Notes: a model not told the origin generated them from the letters alone. A stretch of 64,000 bases of DNA from Dicyema japonicum (GCA_011109175.1 RDEW01000038.1:301380-365379), one strand, 5' to 3'. Positions 46,051-58,249 are shown, counted from the first letter of the stretch. A program made the numbers and translations.

Positions 46051-46312
46051 TTTAATTAACCCGGAACCACAAAAAGAGAATAATAGTAATCATATATACA
46101 CTAATAAGCTCCTAAGTTCAGTAAAAGCCCAGACAACCCTCTGCATGAAATACTTTAAGATACAATGCAACACAGCAAAATTACGAGCGGAAACCTTGTC
46201 CAATGAGGAGGGCTACAATGTACGACCGTAACCAGCGCACTCGACGACTTCCTTAATTAATTGGAAATTTTCTCCTTTCTATTACCCAGTGATCCTGGGC
46301 TAATAAAATAAA
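46050..46312 (+). mobile_element. LINE-A 3' end
   Basis: A short coding end and CCCAGTGATCCTGGGCTAATAAAATAAATA tail-type sequence identify a 5'-truncated copy. Confidence 0.55.
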
Positions 46313-46324
46313 TACAGTAATAAG

Positions 46325-46560
46325 CTGAGATTTAATAGTAATACTGCACTTTACGAAGAGCCATGTTAGCTATAGATCCTCCCAGGACACACACTTTATT
46401 TGAGTAAATAACAGTTATCATAATCGTAGAGGGAGAAACAAAAAATGCTCTTCATTTCTTTTTGTTGTCCTTTATAGACGATTCGGTTCCGTAGTGAAAT
46501 GTTCAGTGATAACAGTGTCACTCGGCAAGTCAAAGCATAGATTTAAAATGGCTAATAAAA
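46325..46560 (-). mobile_element. SINE, inverted copy
   Basis: Blocks such as ATGCTCTTCATTTCTTTTTG and GACACACACTTTATTTGAGT are the reverse complement of the SINE body at 9780-9900. The tRNA-like head is not clear. Confidence 0.6.
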
Positions 46561-46584
46561 TTTAACTCCGAGTACCTCTGGGCC

Positions 46585-46845
46585 TGTTCTCCCGCTGAGA
46601 AGGCCGAGAGGTTGAAAAGGGCGAAGTATGCGGTCCTACTCAAGGATTTTTTTGTTTATTCCACTCGCTGTTTAGACGTCTGGTGGGAACCTGGGACGCT
46701 GGAATTCTTGAGTCGTCTAGAGAATCGAATTTCTGCACGAAAGGAAATCGTCGTGATCGCTACTGCTTATTTGAACGAATCTCACTCGCCATCCTGAAAG
46801 AGAATAACCACGCAGTCAGGGCAGCCTTTATATAACCGTTTACTC
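46585..46845 (+). mobile_element. LINE-C 3'-end fragment
   Basis: KYAVLLKDFFVYSTRCLDVW and WEPGTLEFLSRLENRISARK lead to RYCLFERISLAILKENNHAV, the last coding part of LINE-C. It lies just upstream of GMF. Confidence 0.65.
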
Positions 46846-46950
46846 TCTTTATAAATTATATAAAAATTATAAATTAAAATTATTAAATTATTAATAATAA
46901 TATTTCCCCAATTAAATAATTCTTTTGGAATTTTAATTGTGGTTATTTTA

Positions 46951-47437
46951 ATGGAGTTCATTGTTAAGTTAAACCAAGAATCTTTAGATTCAATAAATGC
47001 CTTGAGAAGAAAGAAATTTGAAGAACCAGAAGCAATAATTTGTATGTCTTTAACCGTAAATTTGCAGTAATGATAGACCAAGATGAAAAGATAATTAAAG
47101 TGGATGAAGTATTACATGTTTGAAAATAAATAATTTTTAGGGAATTACATTGGAGGACATCCAGGACTCACTCCCAATCACCCAGCCCAGATATATTGTG
47201 TACTCGTTTCGAAAAACTAATGAAGACGGAAGACTGTCTTTTCCTCTTGTGGCCATTTATGCACGTCCTGAGTGTAAGATTCAATCCTTATACTAGCCTG
47301 CAGTTCGGAGCTCAACATGCTGTATGCCTCAAGTTTTCATAACTTCCTGAAAACTGCAAATTTGACCAAAGTAATTATTTTTATAATTTCAGAGTTATAA
47401 CTGCGTCTTTAATGAACTAAATGATGATTTAATATAG
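46951..47437 (+). CDS. GMF: glia maturation factor (GMF), Arp2/3 debranching factor
   Basis: GMF is an ADF/cofilin-fold protein that binds Arp2/3 in the cytoplasm and dissolves actin branches. Introns are 47042-47067 (26), 47118-47140 (23), 47274-47296 (23) and 47371-47392 (22), leaving 393 nt, or 130 aa. Exons read KLNQESLDSINALRRKKFEE, AIILMIDQDEKIIKVDEVLH, GITLEDIQDSLPITQPRYIV, YSFRKTNEDGRLSFPLVAIY and NMLYASSFHNFLKTANLTK. Family landmarks are the QPR(Y/F)IVYS core, the MxYA(S/G)S block and the LTK before the last helix, all in order. The C-terminus is about ten residues shorter than in vertebrates. The frame is open upstream of the chosen ATG, but the added residues would be hydrophobic and unlike GMF. 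Confidence 0.92.
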
Positions 47438-47750
47438 TTTATTATAATCCCCTATTAATCGATTAATGTTTCCTTACACAAACCCAATCTAATCATTTTA
47501 GCCATATTTGGGAAGTATTTTAGAATATATTAGCATAATTATTAGCCACGTCATACCTTTTGACAGGCTCATCAAGTTTTTTTTCAATTTCGATTGGACG
47601 AGATTAGGTCCTACGTCATCCGACACTTGATTTGTTCAAGACTTTAGGTTTCCAATGTTTTCAAAGAAGATGGTTTCCATTCATCATATAGTTAATCGAC
47701 AGAGTTTTCAAATGAGGACTCATTGCAGACTATATTCTTTATTTCTCTAA
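47438..47750. other. spacer downstream of GMF
   Basis: No supported feature. Confidence 0.4.
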
Positions 47751-48890
47751 GGGAATCATCGAAAAGATTCATAAAAAACGTCAATTCAAAAAATCAAAAA
47801 TTTATACGGCCAAACTTTCCAACCTTAATGATGAAATTACAGAATTAATCAACAAGAAAAAATTGGACTGATGGAATAATTTCATCACAAAAATTAACCA
47901 CCGAACAAAACTAAAGAATTTTTGGGGTACTTTACGTGGATTTCAGTCGAAACAAAATAGAATGGAAACAACCCAAGCCACCAGTATTGACAATAATCAA
48001 ACATCACGCAATTTCACTCATCAGGCAGATGTCATAATGGACCACTACGCAAAAGTGAGTCACATCAATATGAACAAATGCACCCGTTCATGCAAATTGA
48101 AAAATATTCAAACTCTTTACGGATAACTGATTGAAATCAGTACTTCTGATGTCGAAAAACTCATCAAAAACGCCAAAAACTCTCCTGCCAAAGGGCTTGA
48201 TGGAATCCGCATTTAAAGCACCTGGAAATACAAGGACTCAAAACAATAACAAACATAAATTCTGTGTCTTTCGAATTCTTGCACTATGGAAAAAAATCCA
48301 AAATAATCCCAATCCTGAAGCCTAAGAAATCCGGGATCTTTCAGATCAATTTCACTACTATCTGTAGTATCGAAAATTATTGAACGTTTTGTATTGAAAC
48401 TAATATCAGAGTATCTTCCCTGATTTCTAACATGGTTTTTGTACACAATGCTCAACATCAACACATATCTCTACCCTAACTCAATATATCCCTGATGGTT
48501 TCAACAATTATAATCCTCCCAAACGGACTATTCTTGCATCGATTGACCTAACCAAGGTGTAGACAATAAATAATACAATGACCCCCTACTCTAATAGATC
48601 TATCAGAATCCTCTCTTCCGAGGGACGTCCGAGTAAACCTGGCTCGTCTACGATGTGGGCAACACCCAAATCTACCAACATACGATATACTCTGTCCTTT
48701 TTGTAACCTCCACGTGTTGACAACAAATCATTTATTTCAATGTCATGAATTGGCACAACGTTTCTCCACAATGCCAGAACTGACTGATCTATGGGAGCGA
48801 CGAACATTTTCTGCGTCCTACTTAATAGCTGTTGTCCTCTTACAAGTTAGTGAGGCTGGGGTCACTTAACTAACTAACATCAAATTCCAT
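47750..48890 (+). mobile_element. LINE-A copy with RT core deleted
   Basis: The linker (SRNKIEWKQPKPPVLTI) and RT start (HGFCTQCSTSTHISTLTQYI, RTILASIDLTKV) run to about 48560. Sequence then jumps directly to the C-terminus (RVNLARLRCGQHPNLPTYDI, LCPFCNLHVLTTNHLFQCHE) and the 3' end GGTCACTTAACTAACTAAC. The YxDD region is missing. Confidence 0.75.
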
Positions 48891-50640
48891 TTTCATTTCG
48901 ACAAGTACTTCGACATGCAAACGTGACTGCCCAAAACGCTTTCCATCGTTTTTTGATCGTTATCGTCTGCATGTAGGCTCCTAAAAGATATTCCACTTTG
49001 GAGTGACTCAAGTGGTGTTTATAATATTTGCTCACGACTCCATTCCAAGTAAGGACTACTAGGACCACGTGCACTTTCGCTTTGTATATTATCCCCAGCT
49101 CACTTGCGAGAAAATCGTACTTGCGGCCTTTCTCCACTTCGACATGTTTCAAAAAATTTTGGGAGGTTATTCTCACTTCTATTTTGTTCTTGATTCTGTT
49201 ATACACGAAAATATCCGGCTTGTTATTTATTCTCGTGTCCGTAGCTATTGTTGTATCAACGCAAATTTCCACAAATTCAGTTACAACCGTTGTTTGTACT
49301 GAATGAGTCTTTAGCCTTTTCGATTTCTTTATTCAATACTGCCTGCACAGGTGTAAATGTATGCACCTGACAACCTCATTATGACGACGTAGGTAGTCAC
49401 TATTGAGCATTCTTCCACACCTTGTAGCCAGATAATCTACTGTTTTATTCGCTGAATTGCACTGGCTGCATTTTGCACCATTTTCTCGAAAAAAACATTA
49501 GGATGCTGACATAACATAGCATTCCCTCCGTCCTTGGAGAGATGTTCCGTAACTAACTTGTTTAATATCAACATTTTGATCTTCTGTTGAATTGAACATC
49601 ATAGCATGTAGAGGTTTTCTTTTTATCTTTTCTAATAGCTCCATTTGTTGTGCATCCTTCAGCTGTTTTATATTAACGTCCCTTGTCTCTATGCGACATT
49701 TTCCAGCTAGAATCCTACAATTGTGGCCATATGATTTTTCTTTGTATTCAAGACACGTAGGATTCCCGCTCTCCTCAAACATTTGTTGGCTTTGTGTTGC
49801 AGGCCGTTGTAAAAATGTAGAAGTATTCGTTCACTTTTATATACAACAGAAGTAATCCCCCAAGAAAATCTCCTGTAAATACAATCTTTCTTTATTTGCT
49901 GGATTACAGTGAATCCGACCATTTATAAGTAACTACAAACTTGTCAATTACCTCAAACTCGTTCAATTTCAATGACTCCTATATAATAATTATATAGGGA
50001 AGTCGCATGCTCATTGATTGCCTTGAAAAAGTTAACACTATTCAGTTTTGTCTTCATAAGATTCATGATTCTATTTTCCACGTCTGCAAAAATAGACCTC
50101 ATCACATTAGTCTTACTATATTTGTCTTCTAGTATGCCAAGATATCGATAACCTCCAAGACTGTCAAGTAACATAGCTGTTTCAGCCAAACATTCGACAT
50201 TTGTGGCTGATTTGTCGATATTAGGCTCCAGTCCAGCTGCATCAAAAAAAATTCAACTTCATTCATCATTCTTGCCATTGTGTCATCTTCATAGCATATC
50301 AATTTAAGATCATCCAAACAAGTGGTTGGTAGCATAGGTAAGAGTAATTCCGTTTGCATCCATGGTCACTTTAGGGTATTTACTATTTGATAGTCGACTC
50401 AACGGATCAATCAAAAAAACTGTGTGGAAAAGGAATCGTAGTAATCCATATAGGTTGTCCAGAGTTTTTTAAAACTACGTACAGACAGCCATGATCCACA
50501 GATTAGAACGCTTTCTTTACATCAATCCAAGTCGATCGTAAATTGACTGACTGTTTGTTTATTGGTTAACTAAGGCTTGTTCTTTCGCGTCCTAGCACAT
50601 TGTACGAGTTCCTAACTGGTTATCACTGATTATATCGAAT
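48885..50640 (-). mobile_element. RLE-endonuclease LINE (R2/R4/NeSL-like), degraded
   Basis: Minus-strand blocks in order are RT start remnants (ISDNQLGTRT; KAF-like text near 50500) and a catalytic box reduced to ICYEDDTMARMMNEVE. Next comes LGGYRYLGILEDKYSKTNVM, then NFFKAINEHATSLYNYYIGV. A zinc knuckle follows (CSQCNSANKTVDYLATRCGR, then YLRRHNEVVRCIHLHLC), and last a restriction-like endonuclease KPDIFVYNRIKNKIEVRITS with HVEVEKGRKYDFLASELG. An endonuclease after the RT, with the PD...(D/E)xK-type pattern, separates this from the APE families in the window. Confidence 0.78.
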
Positions 50641-50769
50641 GCTTCAATATATTTGCTCACTTTGTTGTCAATTTATAGAGGTTAAACATGCACGTGATCG
50701 GTGTAAGGTCCTTTGGAGAGTCAGAAACTTTTTTCTTTGGTATAAAATAAGTAACACCAGTAAAAAACC

Positions 50770-51490
50770 ATGAATTTGTTGCTGTGGAGCATGTTTGTTT
50801 CTCAGAATGAGTTAGAAACATTACCAGAGGACCTATCTACGAATGGATATGAAAGCGAAACCAACAATAACGTAGACATGGTGGTCCATGGAGTGCTTCC
50901 AGAACAGGGAATTTCGCACGGTAATATGACTTTTACTATCACGTCTCTACGGGCGATGGCTGATTCGGTTGACCGAGATAACAAAGCTGAATGGATCACA
51001 AGTAGGTGGATCTGCCAAGTCAAGATTTGGAAGAATACCTCGGGGTGGGTGGCCGTTAATAACAGGTATTTTCAATTCGCGGTTTGGTACCACCAAATCT
51101 GTGGCAAATGTGAAATTACTTCTCAAATCTGATGTAAATAATACTACGTGTCACCAAAGAGGAAATCGGCAGAGCGTCGAGAAACCGGAGATTGTCTGTT
51201 TCACTAAGTACTTAGAAGAGTTTTCATGTTGGATTCAAGAGATCCAGTCGATTTTCCGGGATAATCGAAAACCAACCAGGAAAATTCCTTATCGGTTTCT
51301 CAAATAGGATATATTATCCGGAATGAATTATGCTGTGGGATACTATTTCAATAGTATGCCCCCGAATACTATGGAAGATATTACAGATATTCTTTATGAG
51401 GATCATGGTCGAGGTTGACGGAGAGAATGATTAAAAATACAAGACAAGGGAAACTTAACTAATTTATGTTTTCTCGGGAATGCTTTTAAT
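50770..51490 (+). mobile_element. LINE-B-type 3' region, mostly unreadable
   Basis: The end (GAGGATCATGGTCGAGGTTG; CTTAACTAATTTATGTTT; TCGGGAATGCTTTTAATAAT) matches 56930-57035 and the tail of the LINE-B at 13937. The 120-codon frame at 50770 is open but unrecognised. Confidence 0.5.
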
Positions 51491-52351
51491 AATATTTAAT
51501 TGCAATTTATTGCAATTGGTTTCCCTACTCATCACACAAAATATCGGGAAGGGCCTCAAATTTCATCATATAATTGGTTATCGCATCATTCAATCCATTA
51601 AGCACATCATCTTGAAACCCTGGATTAGACTAAGATTAGACTATTCAATCCATGAAACCCTGGATTAGACTAAGACGATAAAAGGGGACATAGACGTCAC
51701 CAAAATTACATGGAGAAAAGGTCTTATATGAGGTTCTACATGCATGGACACCTTCTTAACTGTCATACTGCCTAAAAATTAAGCACACGGGATCTGGAGG
51801 TTATGGAATCGGACATAACAAAGGAGGAAATACAAGAGACGGACAAATTATCTTTTCAACCGAGAGACAAAAGCTTTTATCCACGAAGCTAAGTAGACAT
51901 TGCGTCCAAAGAAATATGTTGCCACCTCAACATTCTGACAAGTTAATAACTTTAATAGATATCTAATTCTTCCCTTGATACTTTTTTCTCGAAACCATAA
52001 ATGCAGAACAACGATTGTGATTATAATAGACATTTCTTAAATACAGAGGACTACAGAGAAGTACGTGAGGATAGTACGGGGAACATTTGAAGGATAAAGT
52101 CTTTTTTAATTATCTTATTTCTTGAAGCTTGTGGTTGATTAATGAATTTATTCCAAAGATCAAGGTAAAATAATGATAGTTATTGAAGGAGAACGACTTC
52201 CCTCAAACGTAGAATTTTTGATGTGGTTCATCTTCTCGTGGCGAAAGATGCTATTTTCTAAGAACTAAAAGAGCCTTCTCTCTTTTTTTCAGAATAATGA
52301 TAAAATAAAAATAAATGAAAAATTAAGTCATAACTCTAAAAATAATTAATG
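51491..52351. other. intergenic, one short direct repeat
   Basis: TGAAACCCTGGATTAGACTA occurs twice about 40 bp apart (51612 and 51652 area). Nothing else is supported. The right part is the 3' flank of the SLC17 gene. Confidence 0.4.
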
Positions 52352-53896
52352 TTAAATTTCAGTTGGTTCTGGTTGAGAGTTTGAACTCGCCCAGGGCTGA
52401 AGTTCAGCTTTGGCAAACACCGTGAAAACAATCAATGCGATTGTCTGAATAATGAGCATAATGCCGAAAGGTATCTGCCAGTCACGGACTAAATGCTACA
52501 AATTAAAGACTTTAAAAACTCGTTCGGAGACAAAACTATAAGTTATCTGAATCGCTATTATTCCCGCTAGAGCAGCAAAAGTGTCAGAAATGGCACCGAT
52601 TATGCCACAGAATTGTGGTGCAATATCAATAATATTTGGCATTATTACTGAAAACTGAAATCCACTAATATATGAGGCAATGACAATAATGACCACCCCC
52701 CACTCGTATTTTTCAGGAGGAATAAATGTTGCTGACATAAAGAACAATCCCGTTGGAATCGTAGCACCAAGCTATGCTTAATAAAATAAATTTTACATTC
52801 AACAATTTTCGAACTGTGAGTTTAGACAAGATCTTTTTGCGTAAAAGAAAATCGGAGATGATGGAAGAGGTTACTCCACCTATCCAAGTGAAAGCCGGGG
52901 ACAAAAAGCTAAGGTAAGCTTGCTGAAAGATTATAGAAAATATACATCTTTGACGGGGATAAGATACACATCGTTCATGAAAGAGGGAATAATTGTATAT
53001 ATAAGGGAAAGACTCCAAAAGGACGCGAAATGGGTGGTCATTACCGCTATAACGGGAGCAGAGATAAATATTTTTGAAATTGGAAAGGTCAATATTGAGT
53101 CACTAATACTACCTTAATATTGGTTTTGCTTGACCTTTCGATTTTCCTATTTAATAAATCTTTCTCAGCCTTCTTGATCCATCTATTCTTTTGGGGGTCA
53201 TCGGTGTAGAAAATGCACCAAAATATCAGCCAAATGAATCCAAGTCCACCTAATTCCCACCAAAAAGTTAACCAAATAAATAAAAAGTGACTCTCCATTG
53301 AGACTCATCTCTTGCAAAGTACGATGTCACACTGAGTCCAAGGATTGTGCCGCACTGAGTTCCTGACGTGCATAATTAAAGAATACCGGGAAAGACAAGA
53401 CCAACTGCTGTCCCCCGAAAACTGGGTTGGACCCAATTGGCCAGCGAAACTATGACGACTGGAAAATATACGGCCTAAACTAATTATTCGATAAACCTGT
53501 GCAGCACCCATGAGAACTCTAAGGAATATTAATACATCTGTGGATTTATCAAGAATAAGTCCCGAAACAATGCATGAAATTGACGATATGATCATCCCCA
53601 CAGCCAATGGAACTTTGGATCCGAATCTTTCAACGACAAATCCCACAATTATTTGATTCATGAAAAATCCAATGTAAAATGACATTAAAACGAGAGACTG
53701 TTGATTTGAAGTCCATAATATTTTCTTAACTATTAAATGGATAAACTTTAGCTACGTCATCACGAATTGTCACAATTTGGGGCACAACAACGTTCAAATT
53801 GATTCTCTGCATGAGCATCACTGTCAGAGCACTGAAGACGCTCAATCCAGTTATTAATCGTCCAACAATAGAAAATCTCTTTTTCTTTTCTTTCAT
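52352..53896 (-). CDS. SLC17-type major facilitator transporter
   Basis: SLC17 proteins (sialin, vesicular glutamate and phosphate/anion carriers) move organic anions across vesicle or plasma membranes. Eight introns (53725-53746, 53475-53496, 53363-53386, 53250-53272, 53109-53134, 52923-52945, 52772-52796, 52496-52519; 22-26 nt) leave 1356 nt, or 451 aa, a normal family length. Visible are INLNVVVPQIV in helix 1, NQQSLVLMSFYIGFFMNQII, GFVVERFGSKVPLAVGMIIS (the RFG/K loop after helix 2), LRVLMGAAQAVYFPV, GTILGLSVTSYFARDESQWR, GLGFIWLIFWCIFYTDDP, ISKIFISAPVIAVMTTHFAS, FLLRKKILSKLTVRKLLN and the C-terminal AELQPWA, close to the SLC17 GExQPWA tail. The helix-4 loop has FRGTAVG. Start ATG at 53896 precedes a lysine-rich cytosolic N-terminus. 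Substrate cannot be told. Confidence 0.93.
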
Positions 53897-54485
53897 GCTT
53901 TGTCGATTAACGGTGATTATGATTTATAAATTTATTTAACCGTTCTCTAAATTAATTAAAAGTATATTGACATCATATTAAATTGTGGTTAAGCTGCGTC
54001 ATGGTTCAATAACACAGAGAAATATTCATTACTTTTTTTATACAATTTACCACAAGATTTAACTAAATTATAACAAATTGGTCCCCACCGGAATAATCCA
54101 CGTTGCCTCTCACGATTGTAACGGAGATTGGTCTCGTGTTAAATATTAGTAAGAACATTAAATATTAATGAGATAGCTTATAATTATTCATTAATAAGGA
54201 TTTAATAAACTTCTCAAGCAGATTTCGTGATTGAGTCCAAATCCCTCTTACGATTTTCATGGAATTGTTACAAATGATATAAATTTAGTAGAAAATTGTT
54301 ATCGTAGGCTTTAATTTATGATTTATATAAGATCAAACGTTAGTCAGATAAAATTATCATCAAAATCATGTTAAATTTATTAACTTAAACACAGTTTACA
54401 TTGCTGCCTGCTAGAACTTGGGAGGGCTTTTTTAGACATTCGAAATTCTATTTGTGGTTTGATAGTTTTTATAAGGAGACTGCAT
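53897..54485. other. upstream of SLC17 gene
   Basis: AT-rich and the likely promoter side of the transporter gene. No motif was assigned. Confidence 0.4.
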
Positions 54486-54489
54486 TTTA

Positions 54490-54605
54490 TTTAAACAGCA
54501 CTTCCTTCAAGTCAGAACATCAAAGACTGCTGAGGGAAGCCGAGATCACCTGAATTTTTTTTCATACTGTCTTGACGGTAGTTTTCTGGTTTAATAAATT
54601 TAATG
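54490..54605 (+). mobile_element. LINE-A 3' end only
   Basis: GCTGAGGGAAGCCGAGATCACCTGAATTTT... GGTTTAATAAATTTAATG parallels 33735-33800. Confidence 0.65.
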
Positions 54606-54911
54606 ACAAGGTCTTCATTATGACCTGAAGGCATTGAGCATGCAATGGGAGTCACCCCTTATGATCGCGAGAGCCATCGTGTCACTCTAGGATCACCCTA
54701 AGTCATGCAATCTGCCAGATTAACCTGATAAATTCAAAAGTGTCAAGCCAAAAACGCCAGATTTCTCAACGGAGGTCGGCTGTAATGCGAACTGAGTTCC
54801 AATCCCGCGGTACTTCCTTCTTTTCGAGTCTACTCGCTGCTAAACACATGCGCAACGATGACTTGAGCAGATTCGCGTTAGAGAAAAGTGTCAAATTATA
54901 TTTATATGATA

Positions 54912-55503
54912 GAGTAAACCCTCATTAATCCTAACTTCAATAATCCGATTTTTTGATGAGTTAGCAAAATTTTATAAAGTTTTCTTACAAACAGGCTTCA
55001 ATTAACAGAAACTTTATAATCCGCAATCCTAAAGACATTTATTAAAAATTTCGGATTAATTTATTTTGTTTGTATTAACATTGATGAATTTACATTTAAA
55101 TCTAACAGTACCAAAATCTTTAAAAAGATTTTTTTGTGAATTTACGGAAAGCCATAATTATCTCACACACGAAGTAAAAGAAGACAATAAAAATTGTTTT
55201 AAAAAGACTGAGACAATTAAATATCTTGATTAATTTGCTAATGAAGATATAATCAAAGATCCTGTTTTGAATGAACACCGAAAAGAACTGAACTGGCTAA
55301 TGAATAACAAATAACTCAAACAGAAGTGCTCGACGAGAAGGAAATCGTCATTCTTTGTGACAAAGAAATTATTGATTCTAAAATGGAGATATTATTATAT
55401 GTGAAAACATAAATATTAACTACAATGAAATTAATATATTTATTCCCTTCACAATCCGAAAGGCATCCAAATTTTTTTAGTTCGGATTAATGAGGGTTTA
55501 CTG
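54912..55503. mobile_element. pogo/Tigger-like non-autonomous element
   Basis: The ends are inverted repeats GAGTAAACCCTCATTAATCC and GGATTAATGAGGGTTTACTG, each beside TA (54910-54911 and 55504-55505), the Tc1/mariner-superfamily target. The inside (about 590 bp) keeps scraps of coding sequence (KSLKRFFCEFTESHNYLTHE; NEDIIKDPVLNEHRKELNWL), perhaps the end of a jerky/pogo-type transposase. Confidence 0.7.
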
Positions 55504-55589
55504 TAATTAAAAAAAGTTAATGATTTTTACCTTCTCATTTGTCTGCCAATACTATTGATCTCGGATTTCCTGTCCATCAGGACCTGATT

Positions 55590-56890
55590 CACTGTGTTAC
55601 AAGAGTGTGGGCAGCATCTGACTGTGTCGCAGTGCTGCATATCAAATGCGGAAATAAAATCAACCATTATAAATGTATATGCCCCAACCGGAGCGCGAGT
55701 CTCAACAAATATTGAAGAGCTGGATTCATTTTGCGCTTCTCTCAATTTTATACAACTCGCTTTCATCCTCTTTCCACAGCGTTCAATCAAATCTATGCAA
55801 TATTTGTTTCAAGCTCTCAGCAAGACACATGACCACTTGGGTTGGGACCAGAAAAGACAAGTATGGCAACACAATCCGAATATACAACCAGATTGACTAT
55901 ATACTCTGCAATCAACATCAGAAAGCCACATACAAAATTTGAGGTCATACGGTGGACTTGAAACTAGCAGCGATCACAAACTTGTTATCGCTAAACAGAA
56001 TTCATGAAAATACATGGAAAACGCAAAGGTATCGCCTCAGTACGATACGACAAGGAGAGGCTACGTTATGAAGATTCTAACACTCTTCGATATTGTACAA
56101 CTCTGAAAAATAGCATTATCTCCATTAACGAAAATCAACCAGCAAATAAGATGTGGGAGGAAATAGTCGTTGCTATACAAAAAGCAGCCTCTAGTGTTTT
56201 GGGTCCCACCCCCAAACCCAGTCACAAACAAAGCAGTCCGGATATCAGACGACTTTCTGTAAAACAAAAAAAGCTTAGGCTCCGATCCGAAAATACAAGT
56301 GCACCGGAAAAAATCAACGAGCTCTGCACCCAGAGAGGCAGAGTCCTACAATGATCAAACAAATAAAAAATTCCTTGCCAGAAGTGAAGCAGAAAATTAA
56401 ATTTCCGAAAACGAAATATAAAGACGGATCAATGATGTTTCAATGCAATTCCCCTCCTTAACAGAGGGAGGAGTTTGGCCCCGATCACTGCCCACGATAA
56501 CCTCGGCCGTACTGTTATTGAAGACGTTAACAAAGCTAATATAAGATCTTGGCATTTTGATCATCTATTCAACACTCTCAGAAAAATTAACTAGACAATG
56601 AAACTATAGAAACCAGACAAATCCACACTATTGCACCCAATAAGCGTTTCGGAAACTCTTCAGGCAATCAAAAAAATTGAACACCGGAAGATCGCCAGGA
56701 CATAACAATATCCCAGCAGAGCTTTTGAAACATGCCCCTGGGAGCTAGTTAAAATGATCACCAATGCTCTCAATCGGTCTCTCCAGGAAGACAATGAGTT
56801 GGAATTTGAAAAAGGGTGGAGGATAGGACTAGATCAACTGGCCTATGAAGATCTCTAATGCAAACTTTTTTTATTAATTTTAAATCTGGT
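55590..56890 (+). mobile_element. RTE-like LINE, 3'-truncated and broken
   Basis: Endonuclease motifs are TIINVYAPTGARVSTNIEEL and, after shifts, IDYILCNQH and SDHKLVIAK. The linker (DIRRLSVKQKKLRLRSENTS) and the RT start (SVSETLQAIKKIEHRK, NALNRSLQEDNELEFEKGWR) follow. NVYAPT and the linker are typical of RTE-clade elements. The catalytic region is absent. Confidence 0.65.
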
Positions 56891-56929
56891 GTGCGATCAG
56901 ATGGTATTTTCAAATCAAGATGGAGCCAG

Positions 56930-57035
56930 CGCGCCACAGAGGATCATGGTCGAGGTTGACGGAAAGGGTGATTAGGAGCACAGATGAAACTTAACTAATT
57001 TATGTTTCTCGGGAGTGCTTTTAATAATAATGATT
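56930..57035 (+). mobile_element. LINE-B 3' end only
   Basis: GAGGATCATGGTCGAGGTTG... TTCTCGGGAGTGCTTTTAAT and AAT repeats, as at 51400-51490. Confidence 0.7.
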
Positions 57036-57049
57036 TAAAAGTCATTTTA

Positions 57050-57176
57050 ACCGCATGACATCCTCTCTATTACTAAGTGCTGGTAAGAACACCGAGAAGG
57101 ATGAGGCGGCTACTTAAGGAGGTCAGGATGACCTGACGGCCCCCTCTCTCTCGTTGATTCTTGGTTTAAATAAATG
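57050..57176 (+). mobile_element. LINE-A 3' end only
   Basis: AAGGATGAGGCGGCTACTTA and GGTCAGGATGACCTGACGGC, then TTGGTTTAAATAAATG, parallel 41145-41272. Confidence 0.7.
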
Positions 57177-58150
57177 TTTCAAAAACACTATGAACGAAAG
57201 AATTTCAGGTTAACGGCTTTTAATGTGAGAGGAATTAGTTCTGAAATACGAAAAAAGTCAGCTTTGCCAATATCTAAGCATTATGGAGTGGCTGTTGCAT
57301 GCTTTCTGGAAACTAAAGTATCCGCCGAACTGGATGAAGACTATGGGGAATACAGATTTCTGTTTCTGGAACCGGAATGTAGACACTATGGAATGTGCTC
57401 TGTGGTATCAAATCATTACAACAGAAAAGTATTGGAAAATCAATGATTAGCATAATCAAGATTATCAATTAATTATCAACAATAATTAATATTTATGCTC
57501 CCACTATGGGCATAACTGCGAAAAGTCCAGATGGAAATCTATACTGTGCTGTCTTCGACACTCGAAGATATTCATGGATGCCCTATGTTTTATTGGTGGG
57601 AATTTGAACTCGAAAGTTTGAAGACGACGTAGTGGTAAAATATTCATTGAAAGTCACAGCAGAGGCAAAAGAAACGCCAATGGCCTCTAAATGACCCAAT
57701 TACATACAAAGAGGTTCTGAACGTTATCAACAAGCTACACTAAAAAGCCACGACGCACGTGAGACCCGGTGGCTACTCCAGTTGATCTCTGTTGCAATCG
57801 TGAGAGGCAACGCAACGTCGATAATGTCGGCGGGTCCACTTTCGATGGATGGCAGTTTTAAATAAGCTAAAAAATAACACTAGTCCAGGGATAGATGGAA
57901 TAAATGGAGAAGACAAAATTTTGTTTTCACAGCGAATTTGTCCTCCTTGTGATTCTGCATAATTCTTGAATAGTCAGTCACTCACAATAAGAAAAAATAA
58001 ACTCCCACAACGTAAATCAACTACGGTCACTGAGAAAATCAGGATTCCAAAAAAGATTTGTAACAAAGAGCTGTACGGAATATGCAATTCACAGCTGATC
58101 GTACTAACAGCCAAAAGGGAGTGGTCAAGTTATTTGGACACATCCTAAAT
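57177..58150 (+). mobile_element. LINE-B copy with endonuclease start, internally collapsed
   Basis: The APE endonuclease start reads FRLTAFNVRGISSEIRKKSA, then ISKHYGVAVACFLETKVSAE. A broken GGNLNSKV (GDxN motif) lies near 57590 and the RT entry SPGIDGINGED near 57890. The sequence then jumps to the C-terminus IRIPKKICNKELYGICNSQL. It is the only LINE-B here that shows the N-terminal domain. Confidence 0.65.
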
Positions 58151-58249
58151 AAGAAATTATTTTTTTTCTTCTAACTAGAGATCTTACCTTGTGGTCTCTT
58201 ATGCTTCGCTACCATAAAGATTATTTGTAACTCATTTTGAGGCACGTAT

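Noticed and set aside
46782-47081. 99-codon minus-strand frame over the GMF gene
   Set aside because: It is the antisense of GMF exons and introns and resembles nothing. The spliced plus-strand product is a clear GMF.
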